From Planctomycetaceae bacterium (GTDB taxonomy: Bacteria > Planctomycetota > Planctomycetia > Pirellulales > Pirellulaceae): a stretch of DNA of 54,608 nucleotides. Positions 45,174-53,889 of the stretch are shown piece by piece (position 1 is the first letter of the stretch; each line of letters starts with the position of its first letter). The notes beneath the pieces were generated by a model, which ran no database searches, was not told the DNA's origin, and saw only the letters and a list, made by a program, of their open reading frames with translations. A program made the position numbers and the translations under genes. Location: positions 1 to 54,608 of the forward strand of contig JAJTFC010000041.1 of the NCBI GenBank assembly GCA_021298315.1, given 5' to 3'.

Positions 45174-45278
45174 TTTTTCCTTTTGGTGTAGTTACTTGTT
45201 CACACAATGTTTCCAGTATAGCGAGCCAGCGCATCGGTCCGCAACCACGGAGACCGATCACGATAGAATCTAAAGAAA

Positions 45279-46370
45279 CTATTGCTCCAATCCTGAGATA
45301 TCGATGTATCTGTAGGTACCACGATTGCGTTGTGCTAATTCGCGGATCCAAGCTCCGTCGTTGGGGGCTGGCCCACGATTGAATTGGATGGTGTGGATCG
45401 TTGTCAACGAGCGTTCCGCTCTAGATTGAATCTCAATCAATTGGGCTTCGGTCAACGATGGTTCGGCTGCGTCGGTTAGAAAGAACAGGACGTCAGGTGC
45501 AAACGATAGTGCCATTTTGAGACCAGGGATGTGTTCTGTGCCCCCTGATGGCTTGATCGCTTTGACAAATCGGGATGCTTTTTCTTTGTTGATTTCATTT
45601 GCGGCTAGCAGTCGGCCTGCTGAAGAACCGTTGCTCAGTGAGCCGGGTGAATCGTTATAGAAAACGATTTGGAACTGATTGCGATCGCTCAGAGAATCGA
45701 TGCTTTTGAGAAGCTCGGATTTCGCGAATCGCATCGGTGCACCTTGGAACTCTTCCATGGAAGCCGAGCGGTCCAGAACATAGACAAAATTCGAGCCCGT
45801 GCCTTTCAAGCCCATGAATGATGCCGTTGTCGAGCCACCGATTTGGTTGCCATTGTTTCCTTTACTACCGGTTCCCGAAATCCCTTCTCCAATTTTGCCG
45901 ATCGCTGCTCCGACGGTTCCCGATTCGGCCTTGTAGCCGATCAAATCCTTGGTCAGTTCTGCCAAGTCCAACGGTGCTGCGATGGCAGGAGCGTTGGAGG
46001 AACTATCGGATGTTTGATTTTGAGGCTGGCCAGCGTTTCTAGAGGCGTTTGCTTGTGCGTCGCCAGCATCGCTCAGTTCGTAGAGTTCCCCGTTTTTGGT
46101 TTCATGGAAGACCGCGATCCCGACGGGCCGGTCGATCAAATCACCGGTTCCTCTTCGGGAAGGTTGCCAGAACAGGGCAAGGACTATAAAGAAGGCCGTA
46201 TGCAAGGTGGAACTTACGAACCAAGCTCTGGCGTCTCGCCAAGGATTTGGTTTGTATTCGAAACCTTCGAGGTTTCTCCTTACCATGTAGTGCCCAGCAG
46301 GAGGGGCAGCGGTTTGGAGATCCCGACCGGGCTTGTTCGGATCCGGCTCGATCGAGGGGTTGTTTTGCAT
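45279..46370 (-). CDS. Membrane-anchored VWA-domain protein
   Basis: A 363-residue protein with a cytoplasmic proline-rich start, one membrane segment (about residues 50-68, WFVSSTLHTAFFIVLALFW), a low-complexity linker with Gly/Ser/Asn (about 100-185) and a C-terminal von Willebrand A-like domain (about 190-360). The MIDAS metal motif D200-R-S-A-S204 is present in VYVLDRSASM, and FFLTDAAEP supplies a further MIDAS position. Such domains bind partner proteins through a metal ion; the partner is unknown. It is divergent from the nuclease gene, with a short palindrome between them. Confidence 0.8.
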   Translation of the reverse strand: MQNNPSIEPDPNKPGRDLQTAAPPAGHYMVRRNLEGFEYKPNPWRDARAWFVSSTLHTAFFIVLALFWQPSRRGTGDLIDRPVGIAVFHETKNGELYELSDAGDAQANASRNAGQPQNQTSDSSSNAPAIAAPLDLAELTKDLIGYKAESGTVGAAIGKIGEGISGTGSKGNNGNQIGGSTTASFMGLKGTGSNFVYVLDRSASMEEFQGAPMRFAKSELLKSIDSLSDRNQFQIVFYNDSPGSLSNGSSAGRLLAANEINKEKASRFVKAIKPSGGTEHIPGLKMALSFAPDVLFFLTDAAEPSLTEAQLIEIQSRAERSLTTIHTIQFNRGPAPNDGAWIRELAQRNRGTYRYIDISGLEQ

Positions 46371-46432
46371 AAACTAGATGATCGTAATTTGAACGGAAAA
46401 TGGATATCCCTGCCGTCCGATACCCGGCGGAT

Positions 46433-46445
46433 GTTATATTATAAC
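46433..46445. promoter_or_regulatory. AT-rich palindrome between divergent genes
   Basis: GTTATA-T-TATAAC is a perfect 13-base inverted repeat centred on one base. It lies in the 143-base gap between the VWA gene (minus) and the nuclease gene (plus). It is far richer in A/T than its surroundings and could be an operator, or contain a TATAAC-like -10 element for the plus strand and its mirror for the minus strand. Confidence 0.35.
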
Positions 46446-46513
46446 GCCGTGGCCGTCAGGCTTGCGATCCGATCGATAAAAACCTTTTAACCCCTGGCCT
46501 CCAAGGTAGCCTT

Positions 46514-47122
46514 ATGACTCGAAAGTCAATTTATCTTAGCTTAATGCTGTCTGTCGTATCGATTTCCACCGATAGTTTGTGGGGACAGACGTCAGGCTCC
46601 AACAAATCCGCTTCCGAGAAACCAGCGTCTCAAGAGGGGCCATCGAGCCAATCGAACAATGGCAAAGATGGAAAAACCAAAGAGACTCAGGAAGAGATAA
46701 CGGCCAAGGTGACCAAGATCATTGACGGAGATTCGATCAAGGTCCGGGGAGCCGACGGTAAGGAGTACGAGGTTCAGATCGAGGGTACGGACGCTCCGGA
46801 GCTCAAGCAAGAGTACGGCAAAGAGTCCATGGAAGCGTTGAAAAAGATGCTTTTCGATTCGGATGTGCGGGTTAGTTGGAAAAAGAAAGACAACTTCGAA
46901 CGCCTTTTGGCTCAGGTTTACCGGGGCGATAAGCATATCAATGCCGAAATGATCGGCTCAGGGAACGCTTGGCATTTTAAGCGATACAACCAATCCCAGG
47001 CCTTGGCCGATCTGGAACTGGAAGCAAAGAAGGAAAAAAGAGGCTTGTGGAAGTCCGAAAACCCAACGGCTCCCTGGGATTATCGAAAAGAGAATCGCGC
47101 ACCGGACAAACCCGACCGATAA
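46514..47122 (+). CDS. Secreted thermonuclease-family (SNase) protein
   Basis: A 202-residue exported protein with a signal peptide (LSLMLSVVSISTDSLWG, cleaved before Q), a low-complexity linker rich in Ser, Lys and Gln (about 28-62) and a staphylococcal-nuclease-like OB fold (about 65-185). Motifs: KVTKIIDGDSIKVRG (calcium-binding Asp), EGTDAPELKQEYGKES, FERLLAQVY (catalytic Arg) and KKEKRGLW. It should cut external DNA or RNA for nutrients or biofilm turnover. AAGG lies upstream of the ATG. Confidence 0.87.
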   Translation: MTRKSIYLSLMLSVVSISTDSLWGQTSGSNKSASEKPASQEGPSSQSNNGKDGKTKETQEEITAKVTKIIDGDSIKVRGADGKEYEVQIEGTDAPELKQEYGKESMEALKKMLFDSDVRVSWKKKDNFERLLAQVYRGDKHINAEMIGSGNAWHFKRYNQSQALADLELEAKKEKRGLWKSENPTAPWDYRKENRAPDKPDR

Positions 47123-47313
47123 AGCAGACTAAGGGAGAAAATACCTGCCCAAAACAGGGTTTGCCGGATACACTTCTTTGGGATTTTGCCCATTTTCAAC
47201 AACGCCCATGATAAAACGATGCCTGTTTTAAATTTCATTTTCGCTCCATGTTCTCGGCCAAGGGATCCTTTCTGCCCGATCGCCGATCGGTTTGATAGCC
47301 CCTGGGGGGATGC

Positions 47314-48066
47314 ATGAGACAGGCACTCGTTAGTGACATCCACGGGAATCTCGAAGCACTCAACGCGGTTTTAGCCGATATCGCCAAAGAATCGGTCGAT
47401 GAAATCGTTTGCTTGGGGGACATCGTCGGTTATGGGCCCAATCCGGTCGAGTGCCTTGAACTGATCATGAAGAAGGCCAAATTGACGATCCTGGGGAATC
47501 ACGATCAGGCTACAGTTTTCGATCCCACAGGATTCAATCCGATCGCGATGCGAGCGATTTTGTGGACTCGTAATGAATTGGAAAAAGGCAATCGCAAAGC
47601 TGTCGATCGGCGTTGGGACTTCATCAACGAATTGCCCAAGCAGCATCAGGTCGACAAGATGCTATTCGTGCATGGATCACCCTGTGATAACACCAACGAA
47701 TACGTCTTCCCAGAGACTGCCTACGACAAAAACAAGATGGACAAGTTATTTGCTAAGGTTCCGCTGTTTTGCTTCCAAGGCCACACCCACATCGCGGGCG
47801 TCTTTACTCCAGATCCGAGTTTCATCGATGCTCACAAGTGCGACCATACGTTCACCTTGGGACGCGAAAAACTCATGATCAACATCGGGAGCGTGGGCCA
47901 ACCTCGTGACGAAGATCCAAGAGCCTGTTATACGATCTTGGATCACGCTGCGAAAAAGATCTTCTTTCGACGCGTCGAATACGACTTGGAAACAACGATC
48001 TCTAAAATCTATAAAATTCCGGAATTGGATAACCAACTCGGAGACCGTTTGCGTTCTGGCAAATGA
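47314..48066 (+). CDS. Calcineurin-like metallophosphoesterase (copy 1)
   Basis: A 250-residue YfcE/MJ0936-type phosphoesterase. Two-metal site: SDIHGNLEAL (Asp, His), LGDIVGYGPNP (Asp), LGNHDQ (Asn-His), VHGSP and GHTH. It starts at ATG 47314 behind GGGGGG. Possible substrates include phosphodiesters or phosphoprotein; the sequence does not say which. It is followed after 36 bases by a close paralogue, showing a tandem duplication. Confidence 0.88.
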   Translation: MRQALVSDIHGNLEALNAVLADIAKESVDEIVCLGDIVGYGPNPVECLELIMKKAKLTILGNHDQATVFDPTGFNPIAMRAILWTRNELEKGNRKAVDRRWDFINELPKQHQVDKMLFVHGSPCDNTNEYVFPETAYDKNKMDKLFAKVPLFCFQGHTHIAGVFTPDPSFIDAHKCDHTFTLGREKLMINIGSVGQPRDEDPRACYTILDHAAKKIFFRRVEYDLETTISKIYKIPELDNQLGDRLRSGK

Positions 48067-48102
48067 TCGGGCTACAGGGCTGAAGCATCAGAAGAGGGTA
48101 TC

Positions 48103-48849
48103 TTGCGAACTGCGATTATTAGCGACATTCACGGTAACCTCGAAGCACTCGAAGCGGTGCTCAAGGACATCGAGGCTCAGAATGTTCAAAGAATCTTCTG
48201 CTTGGGTGACGTCATTGGCTATGGTCCAAATCCCAGAGAGTGCCTGGATCTTGTCATGAAGATGGATGTTTGCGTGATTGGCAACCACGATTATGGAGCG
48301 GTCAATGACCCCGAGGGATTCAGCGCTTCGGCCGAGCGAGCGATCTTTTGGACCCGACAGCAAGTCGAAAAGAGCGATAATCCCGAGGATGCACGCCGAA
48401 GAATTCTCTACTTGATGAAACTCCCTCGCATCCACAGAGAAAACGAGGTTCTCTACGTTCATGGATCCATTCGCCAACCGATCAATGAATATGTTTTTCC
48501 CGACGATATCTACAATCGCCGTAAGATGGAAAAGCTATTCAACATGATCGAAACGTACTGTTTTCAAGGCCATACGCACACCCCCGGCATCTTCACCCCA
48601 GACTACACCTTCCTGACTCCCGATTCCTTCAGTTACAAGTATAAGTTGATTGAGCCCAAAGCGATGATCAATGTCGGAAGTGTCGGGCAACCTCGCGATG
48701 AGGACTGGCGCAGTTGCTATGTGATCTTTGAGCCGCCCTATCTCGAATTTCGACGCATCGAGTACGATGTCAACACGACTGCCAACAAAATCTTTGCCAT
48801 TCCTGAACTGGATAACTTCCTGGGTGAGAGACTCTTTCGCGGCAATTGA
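48103..48849 (+). CDS. Calcineurin-like metallophosphoesterase (copy 2)
   Basis: A 248-residue paralogue of the gene just upstream: SDIHGNLEALEAVL, LGDVIGYGPNPRECL, IGNHDY, VHGS and GHTHTPGIFTPD are all kept, as is the C-terminus (YDVNTTANKIFAIPELDNF). Both copies retain metal ligands, so both are probably active. The start is TTG 48103 with GAGGG upstream. Divergence between copies lies mostly in the cap region (about 75-130), where substrate choice may differ. Confidence 0.87.
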   Translation: MRTAIISDIHGNLEALEAVLKDIEAQNVQRIFCLGDVIGYGPNPRECLDLVMKMDVCVIGNHDYGAVNDPEGFSASAERAIFWTRQQVEKSDNPEDARRRILYLMKLPRIHRENEVLYVHGSIRQPINEYVFPDDIYNRRKMEKLFNMIETYCFQGHTHTPGIFTPDYTFLTPDSFSYKYKLIEPKAMINVGSVGQPRDEDWRSCYVIFEPPYLEFRRIEYDVNTTANKIFAIPELDNFLGERLFRGN

Positions 48850-48876
48850 TTCCCTCCCCAAACTGCGAACCCCGCA

Positions 48877-49452
48877 ATGATCCTCGAAGGGATAATTACG
48901 ACTGAAGATCCAGCCAACCGGATGCATGTGGCACCCATTGGTCCTCATGTCGATCGATCGCTCGAATCCTGGTCGCTCAAACCCTTTCAAACCTCTACCA
49001 CCTTTTCCAACCTGCACCGCACTTCTAGAGGTGTGTTTCACATCGTCGATGATGCTCTTCTTCTAGTCCAATCGATACTTGGAATCAGCAATCAAGTCGG
49101 TGCTGAACCTCAGGCAATTTACCACGAAGGCATCGGATGGGTTTTGAGCGGAGCCTGTAGGGCGTATCCTTTGCAGGTGACCGAGTGGGATGTTAGTCAA
49201 CCTCGTGCAGTAGCACGTTGCCTGGCAGGCAAGCCCTTAGAGATTCGTCCTTTTTGGGGTTGGAATCGAGCGACCCACAGTCTGCTAGAATTGGCGGTTC
49301 TATGGAGCCGACGAAACCTGCTCGATGCCGTGATCCTTAAAGAGGAATTCCAACGGCATAGGATCATTATCGAGAAGACCGCAGGCGATCGAGAACTTAC
49401 GGCGTTGTCTCTTCTCGATGAACAATTCAAGAACCGCTTCGAGCAGAATTAA
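48877..49452 (+). CDS. DUF447-family protein (flavin-reductase-like fold)
   Basis: A 191-residue protein beginning MILEGIITTEDPANRMHVAPIGP by position 23, the signature start of DUF447, with the SNLHRTSRGVFHIVDDALLL segment next. The family has a split-barrel flavin-binding-like fold and occurs in methanogens and in bacteria with tetrahydromethanopterin-linked C1 metabolism, including planctomycetes. The biochemical role is not firmly established. It is 27 bases after the phosphoesterase pair and converges on gltA with only 5 bases between stops. Confidence 0.8.
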   Translation: MILEGIITTEDPANRMHVAPIGPHVDRSLESWSLKPFQTSTTFSNLHRTSRGVFHIVDDALLLVQSILGISNQVGAEPQAIYHEGIGWVLSGACRAYPLQVTEWDVSQPRAVARCLAGKPLEIRPFWGWNRATHSLLELAVLWSRRNLLDAVILKEEFQRHRIIIEKTAGDRELTALSLLDEQFKNRFEQN

Positions 49453-49457
49453 AACTT

Positions 49458-50735
49458 TTAGCGGTTAACATCCCGCTTGAGCGGCCCGGTGTAGACTTGT
49501 CGAGGTCGTCCGATCCGAGTGTTGGGTGAGCGTTGCATTTCGACCCAGTGGGCGATCCAACCGGGCAAGCGTCCCATCGCGAATAGGACCGTGAACATTT
49601 GCACAGGGATCCCCATCGCCCTGTAAATCACACCCGAGTAAAAGTCGACGTTGGGATAGAGTTTTCGTTCGACGAAATAAGGATCCTTGAGGGCTACGGA
49701 TTCGAGTTCTTGTGCGACCTCGAAGAGTGGGTCGCTCAGGTTGAGTTTCTTTAAAAGCACATCGCAAGCCGCTTTGATGATCTTGGCCCGAGGGTCATAA
49801 TTCTTGTAGACGCGGTGCCCAAAACCCATCAGTCGGAAATTACCCGACTTGTCTTTGGCCATATCGACATACTTCTTTACGTTTCCACCATCGTCGGCGA
49901 TCTGTTTGAGCATGTTCACGCAAGCTTCGTTCGCCCCACCGTGGAGAGGCCCCCAAAGAGCGCAAATGCCCGCAGAGATGCTTGCGAATAGATTCGCGTC
50001 GGAAGAACCGACCATGCGTACCGTCGAGGTACTGCAGTTTTGTTCATGATCTGCGTGGACGATCAGCAGCAAGTTCAGGGCTTTGACGAAATCGGGATCG
50101 GCGACATATTTTTCGCTCGGAACCGAGAACATCATGTGCAAGAAATTCTCGCAGTAATTCAGGGAGTTATCCGGGTAGATAAATGGCTGACCGAATGCCT
50201 TCTTGTAACTGTAAGCTGCAATCGTCGGCAATTTGGCGATGAGCCGATGGATTGAAACTTCAACTTCCTCAGGATCATGGGGATCGAGTGAGTCCTGGTA
50301 AAACGTCGATAGTGCACTAACGACGCTCGATAGGATCGCCATGGGGTGAGCATCGCGAGGGAACCCATTGTAGAAAGATCGCATGTCCTCATGGAGCATC
50401 GTGTGATGGGAGATGGCCGACTTGAATGAGGCGAGTTGTTCGGGAGTTGGTAGTTCCCCGTAGATCAGAAGGTAACTGGTTTCGAGGAAATCGCATTTCT
50501 CTGCGAGCTGTTCGATCGGGTAGCCCCGGTATCGGAGAATCCCCCGATCACCGTCGAGATACGTGATCGCACTGGTTGTCGCACCGGTATTCGCATAGCC
50601 TTCATCCAACGTGATGTGGCCGGTCTCCTTGAGCAATTTCGAGATGTCGATCGCCCGATCGTTTTCGGTGCCGACATGCACGGGCATGGAGAGAGATTTA
50701 TCGCCGATTTTGAGGGTTGCAACTTCGTCGGACAC
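49458..50735 (-). CDS. gltA: Citrate synthase (type II)
   Basis: Condenses acetyl-CoA and oxaloacetate at the entry to the TCA cycle. The protein is 425 residues from GTG 50735; the N-terminal beta-domain (VATLKIGDKSLSMPVH) matches the NADH-sensitive hexameric type II group. Catalytic residues are H265 (GPLHGGANE), H307 (GFGHRVYKNYDPR) and D364 (VDFYSGVIY). All family blocks are intact. The gene is divergent from a thioredoxin-like ferredoxin gene, with 193 bases between them. Confidence 0.96.
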   Translation of the reverse strand: MSDEVATLKIGDKSLSMPVHVGTENDRAIDISKLLKETGHITLDEGYANTGATTSAITYLDGDRGILRYRGYPIEQLAEKCDFLETSYLLIYGELPTPEQLASFKSAISHHTMLHEDMRSFYNGFPRDAHPMAILSSVVSALSTFYQDSLDPHDPEEVEVSIHRLIAKLPTIAAYSYKKAFGQPFIYPDNSLNYCENFLHMMFSVPSEKYVADPDFVKALNLLLIVHADHEQNCSTSTVRMVGSSDANLFASISAGICALWGPLHGGANEACVNMLKQIADDGGNVKKYVDMAKDKSGNFRLMGFGHRVYKNYDPRAKIIKAACDVLLKKLNLSDPLFEVAQELESVALKDPYFVERKLYPNVDFYSGVIYRAMGIPVQMFTVLFAMGRLPGWIAHWVEMQRSPNTRIGRPRQVYTGPLKRDVNR

Positions 50736-50928
50736 GAGGATTCACTATTGTAAGGTGGGGATTAGGATAGGCTGGCTAGCGACTCGCCTTAGTCTGATAG
50801 CTTTCATCTGGTTTCTAAACCGCAACCAGTGTAGCTTGGTAGGAAGCTTGCGACAATCAGGGATGATGTATTCCTCGCATTCTCGCTGGGTTTTGCTGGA
50901 TTCTTTTCCCTTAACATTTTCCAAAGTG

Positions 50929-51300
50929 ATGAGCCAAGAACTGCGTGAAATCGCAATCCGTTTGAAAATAGGCGACTACCACCGGCACATTTTCCTGTGT
51001 GTAGGAACAACATGTTGTTCGGAAGACATCGGTGGTGCGGCTTGGAAGAAACTCAAAGACGAACTCAAAGCCAGAAATCTTTCGTTATCCGAAGGTCCAA
51101 GCGCATGCTACCGCACCAAAGTTCAGTGCCTGAGGGTTTGCTCAGGAGGGCCGATCCTAGTGGTCTACCCCGAAGGTTATTGGTACGGAGGGATGACCGA
51201 AGACAGGATCGACCGATTCATCGACGAACAAATCCTGGCTGGAAGGCCTATCGATGAATGGATCTTTGCTCGAAACCCCTTGAGCAATCAAGAGCACTAG
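50929..51300 (+). CDS. Thioredoxin-like [2Fe-2S] ferredoxin
   Basis: A 123-residue protein. Residues LCVGTTCCSEDIGGAAW and then VQCLRVCSGGPILVVYPEG give the C-x(5)-C ... C-x(3)-C ligand layout of thioredoxin-fold [2Fe-2S] ferredoxins, as in Aquifex Fd and NuoE-like domains, with YYGGMTEDR-like end here YGGMTEDRIDRFI. I place the start at ATG 50929 (a GTG precedes it); the frame runs upstream across the gltA start, but that part is not family-like. Electron partner unknown. Confidence 0.85.
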   Translation: MSQELREIAIRLKIGDYHRHIFLCVGTTCCSEDIGGAAWKKLKDELKARNLSLSEGPSACYRTKVQCLRVCSGGPILVVYPEGYWYGGMTEDRIDRFIDEQILAGRPIDEWIFARNPLSNQEH

Positions 51301-51491
51301 CCAACCGAGCAGCAGCCACCCCCGGACACGATTAGGTACTGTCAATACCCCAGAAGAACCATTTTTCGCAGGAAACCCAACATCTCCTGGGGTGCTTGTG
51401 GTACTCTGATAACGTTGGCGGAACGAACGCCTCAGAGCGTTCTTCCCCTTATGTACCTTTTTTGTACCTCTTTCCTTGGAGAACATTGGTC

Positions 51492-51980
51492 ATGGTTAAA
51501 TGGATCCTGTCTTGTTTATTGATTGGTTTGCTGGGTGCTAATTCATTTGCCCAAGATACCGCAAAGAAGGGTGCAAAAGTTGATCAGGAAACCGCGATGG
51601 TTAACCAGTTTGTCAAACAACTCGAACCGGCTGGACTCAGTTCAGAGATAACCAACAAGATCAAAGAACTCTTCGGTAAGACAGCCAAAGAGGTCGTCGC
51701 CAAGCGCAAAGATGCCAAAATAACTCCCCAGATGCTGAAGGATCGAACCGATGCTGCCAAGAAAGCCCGCGACGAGGGGAAGAAGGCCACGGAAGCACGC
51801 GAACTGGGCCTTAGTGCCATGAATGCAACGGAAGATCAAAAAAAGATACTTCTGGAGACTGAAGAGATGCTCTCGAAAACCAAAGTCGAGATCGGCAAGC
51901 TCCTGACCGAGGAACAAAAGGACAAGCTGCCCAAGCCACTGCAAGCCAACCTCAAAGAACCCGCTTCGAAGAAAAAATAA
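51492..51980 (+). CDS. Small secreted helical protein
   Basis: A 162-residue exported protein from ATG 51492, with a signal peptide (ILSCLLIGLLGANSFA, then QD). The mature part is Lys/Glu/Ala-rich and predicted to be helical, with possible coiled coil (about 85-135, then TEEQKDKLPKPLQ near the end). I do not recognise a specific family; similar Lys/Glu-rich periplasmic proteins with an EEQ-K-L motif occur in planctomycetes. It converges on the DEAD-box gene. Function unknown. Confidence 0.7.
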   Translation: MVKWILSCLLIGLLGANSFAQDTAKKGAKVDQETAMVNQFVKQLEPAGLSSEITNKIKELFGKTAKEVVAKRKDAKITPQMLKDRTDAAKKARDEGKKATEARELGLSAMNATEDQKKILLETEEMLSKTKVEIGKLLTEEQKDKLPKPLQANLKEPASKKK

Positions 51981-52036
51981 TCACCGAGTTGTCCACTGTT
52001 GATGGCAAAGAAGGTGTTTGACTATTAGGTCTTTGC

Positions 52037-53371
52037 CTAACGTCGCTTGGATTTCGGACTCGACCGCTTGCCGAAGGATTTCGTTGGATTGCGATTGGGC
52101 TTGGGTTTGACCTTCCGAACCTTGCCACTGATCGATCGGCGGCGTTTGGTTGGCTCGGCAGAAGCACTCTTGGCATTGGGCGATTTCTTGGATCGATGAT
52201 GATCAACTATCTCGGTTATCTCTCCATCTTGAGCATCGACCGAGTGGAACGGATGCTCGCGATCGATCGGTATTCGCATGCCGATCGTTTTTTCAATCTG
52301 CTTGAGATATTTGTACTCGTCTGCGGAGCAAAACGTGATGCTTTCCCCGCTTGCACCTGCCCTGGCAGTCCTTCCGATGCGGTGTACATAAGCTTCGGCT
52401 TCGAGGGGCACATCAAAGTTAACCACATGACTGATCTCGTCGATATCGATCCCTCGGGCGGCGATATCCGTTGCGATCAGCACGCGGATTTTGCCTGACT
52501 TGAAATCGTTCAAGACTCGTTGTCGAGCGTTTTGAGAACGTCCACCATGGATGCCTTCTGCGGCAACCCCATCGTCGATCAGTGATTTGTAGAGCCGATC
52601 AGCACCGTGTTTGGTTCTCACGAAAACCAAAACCCGAGTTCTCTGGGGATCCGCAAGGACACGATCGAGCAATTTGCGTTTGTTGCCTCGGTCGACAAAC
52701 ATCACGCTCTGTTTGACCCGATCGGCAGTCCTCGATGGCGGAGTTACCATCACCGTTACATGCTGATGGAGAAGTGTTGACGCAAGCTTTTGAATCGGAG
52801 GTGGCATCGTTGCAGACAAGAACACCGATTGACGCTGCTTGGGCAGTAGCCGAACGATTTTTTGCACGTCGGGCATGAACCCCATATCGAGCATGCGATC
52901 GGCCTCGTCTAGAACGAAGTATTGAAGCTTAGAAAGCGAACAGTAGCCTTGATCGATCAGATCGAGCAATCGACCTGGGGTGGCGACCACCAAATGCACT
53001 CCCTTGGTCAGTGCGGCGACTTGAGGGCGTTGTCCTACACCCCCAAAGACAGTGGTGTGTCGGACTTTTGTGTGCCGCCCGATGTCCCGTAGATTCTCAG
53101 AAATCTGCACGACCAGCTCGCGCGTTGGAGCGATGATCAATCCGATAGGTTGGCACTTAAGAGCGAATTGTCCGCTCTGATGGATTTTTTGCAGGATAGG
53201 AATCGCGAAGGCTGCCGTTTTGCCGGTGCCGGTCTGGGCGCAACCGAGGAGATCTTTTCCCTCGATCAGCGGCGGAATCGCACCCGCTTGGATCGGTGTG
53301 GGGGTTTGGTATTCGAGCGATTTTAGGGCGGACTGGATTTCCGGAATGATCGGAAGGTCAGAAAAAACCAT
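52037..53371 (-). CDS. DEAD-box RNA helicase, RhlE-like
   Basis: A 444-residue helicase from ATG 53371; the frame runs further upstream, but the Q-motif region FSDLPIIPEIQSALKSLEY fits this start. Motifs: TPTPIQ (Q motif), AQTGTGKT (Walker A), PTRELVVQI, TPGRLLDL, DEAD in VLDEADRMLDMGF, SATMP, and in domain 2 ARGIDIDEISHVVNFD and HRIGRTARAG. The C-terminal 80 residues are Lys/Arg-rich (RSISGKVRKVKPKPN), an RNA-binding tail as in RhlE/CsdA-like proteins. It probably unwinds RNA in ribosome assembly or decay. Confidence 0.94.
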   Translation of the reverse strand: MVFSDLPIIPEIQSALKSLEYQTPTPIQAGAIPPLIEGKDLLGCAQTGTGKTAAFAIPILQKIHQSGQFALKCQPIGLIIAPTRELVVQISENLRDIGRHTKVRHTTVFGGVGQRPQVAALTKGVHLVVATPGRLLDLIDQGYCSLSKLQYFVLDEADRMLDMGFMPDVQKIVRLLPKQRQSVFLSATMPPPIQKLASTLLHQHVTVMVTPPSRTADRVKQSVMFVDRGNKRKLLDRVLADPQRTRVLVFVRTKHGADRLYKSLIDDGVAAEGIHGGRSQNARQRVLNDFKSGKIRVLIATDIAARGIDIDEISHVVNFDVPLEAEAYVHRIGRTARAGASGESITFCSADEYKYLKQIEKTIGMRIPIDREHPFHSVDAQDGEITEIVDHHRSKKSPNAKSASAEPTKRRRSISGKVRKVKPKPNRNPTKSFGKRSSPKSKRR

Positions 53372-53889
53372 GGAAACGAATACCTTGATGAACCTCCAAC
53401 AGCGCAGAGGGTGTACAGCCTTGAAAATCCCACAAAAGGTCAGTTTAAGGGAGCTTAGCCCAAAGCATAAGTCCAATTTCCAAGCGGGCTTGCAGATATT
53501 GGAAGGTTTGATGACTGCAATGACCCCAGACCGTTGTAATGCTCAAATTGCCAGATCAATCCGACCGGCCAGTAAACGACGCCTGAGGTAAAGAGAATCC
53601 TCGACGGTAGCAATTCAGCCTAGTCAAGCTTGCGATTGTTGCAAAATGCAACGGTACCTAGAGACTTATCCCTGACTTAGCTTCCAAAAACCCTAAGCAA
53701 TAGAATCTACGATGCAAGATTCTCTTGGTTGCATCTATTCCAAGAACACTTTTGCAGATCTCCCGCACTCCAGATGGCACACCTTTTGCATCTACTTGAC
53801 CAACTCTGCGATCCTTCTCCAAGCAATTGATCGCAGTGCATGAACACATAAGTTGATCGATCTCAAGCTGAATTCGAAAGGATATATCA
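53372..53889. other. Intergenic interval between helicase and STN-like gene
   Basis: About 518 bases between divergent genes. A 63-codon minus-strand frame (53658-53849) has no ribosome site or recognisable sequence and is probably chance. The promoters of both neighbours should lie here, but I see no clear -35/-10 pair. No tRNA, repeat or hairpin stands out. Confidence 0.4.

Noticed and set aside
50611-50928. The upstream extension of the thioredoxin-like ferredoxin frame
   Set aside because: It overlaps the start of gltA on the other strand and has no family-like sequence; ATG 50929 fits the family length.
53658-53849. A 63-codon minus-strand frame between the helicase and the STN-like gene
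   Set aside because: No start signal, no similarity pattern; cysteine- and arginine-rich by chance.
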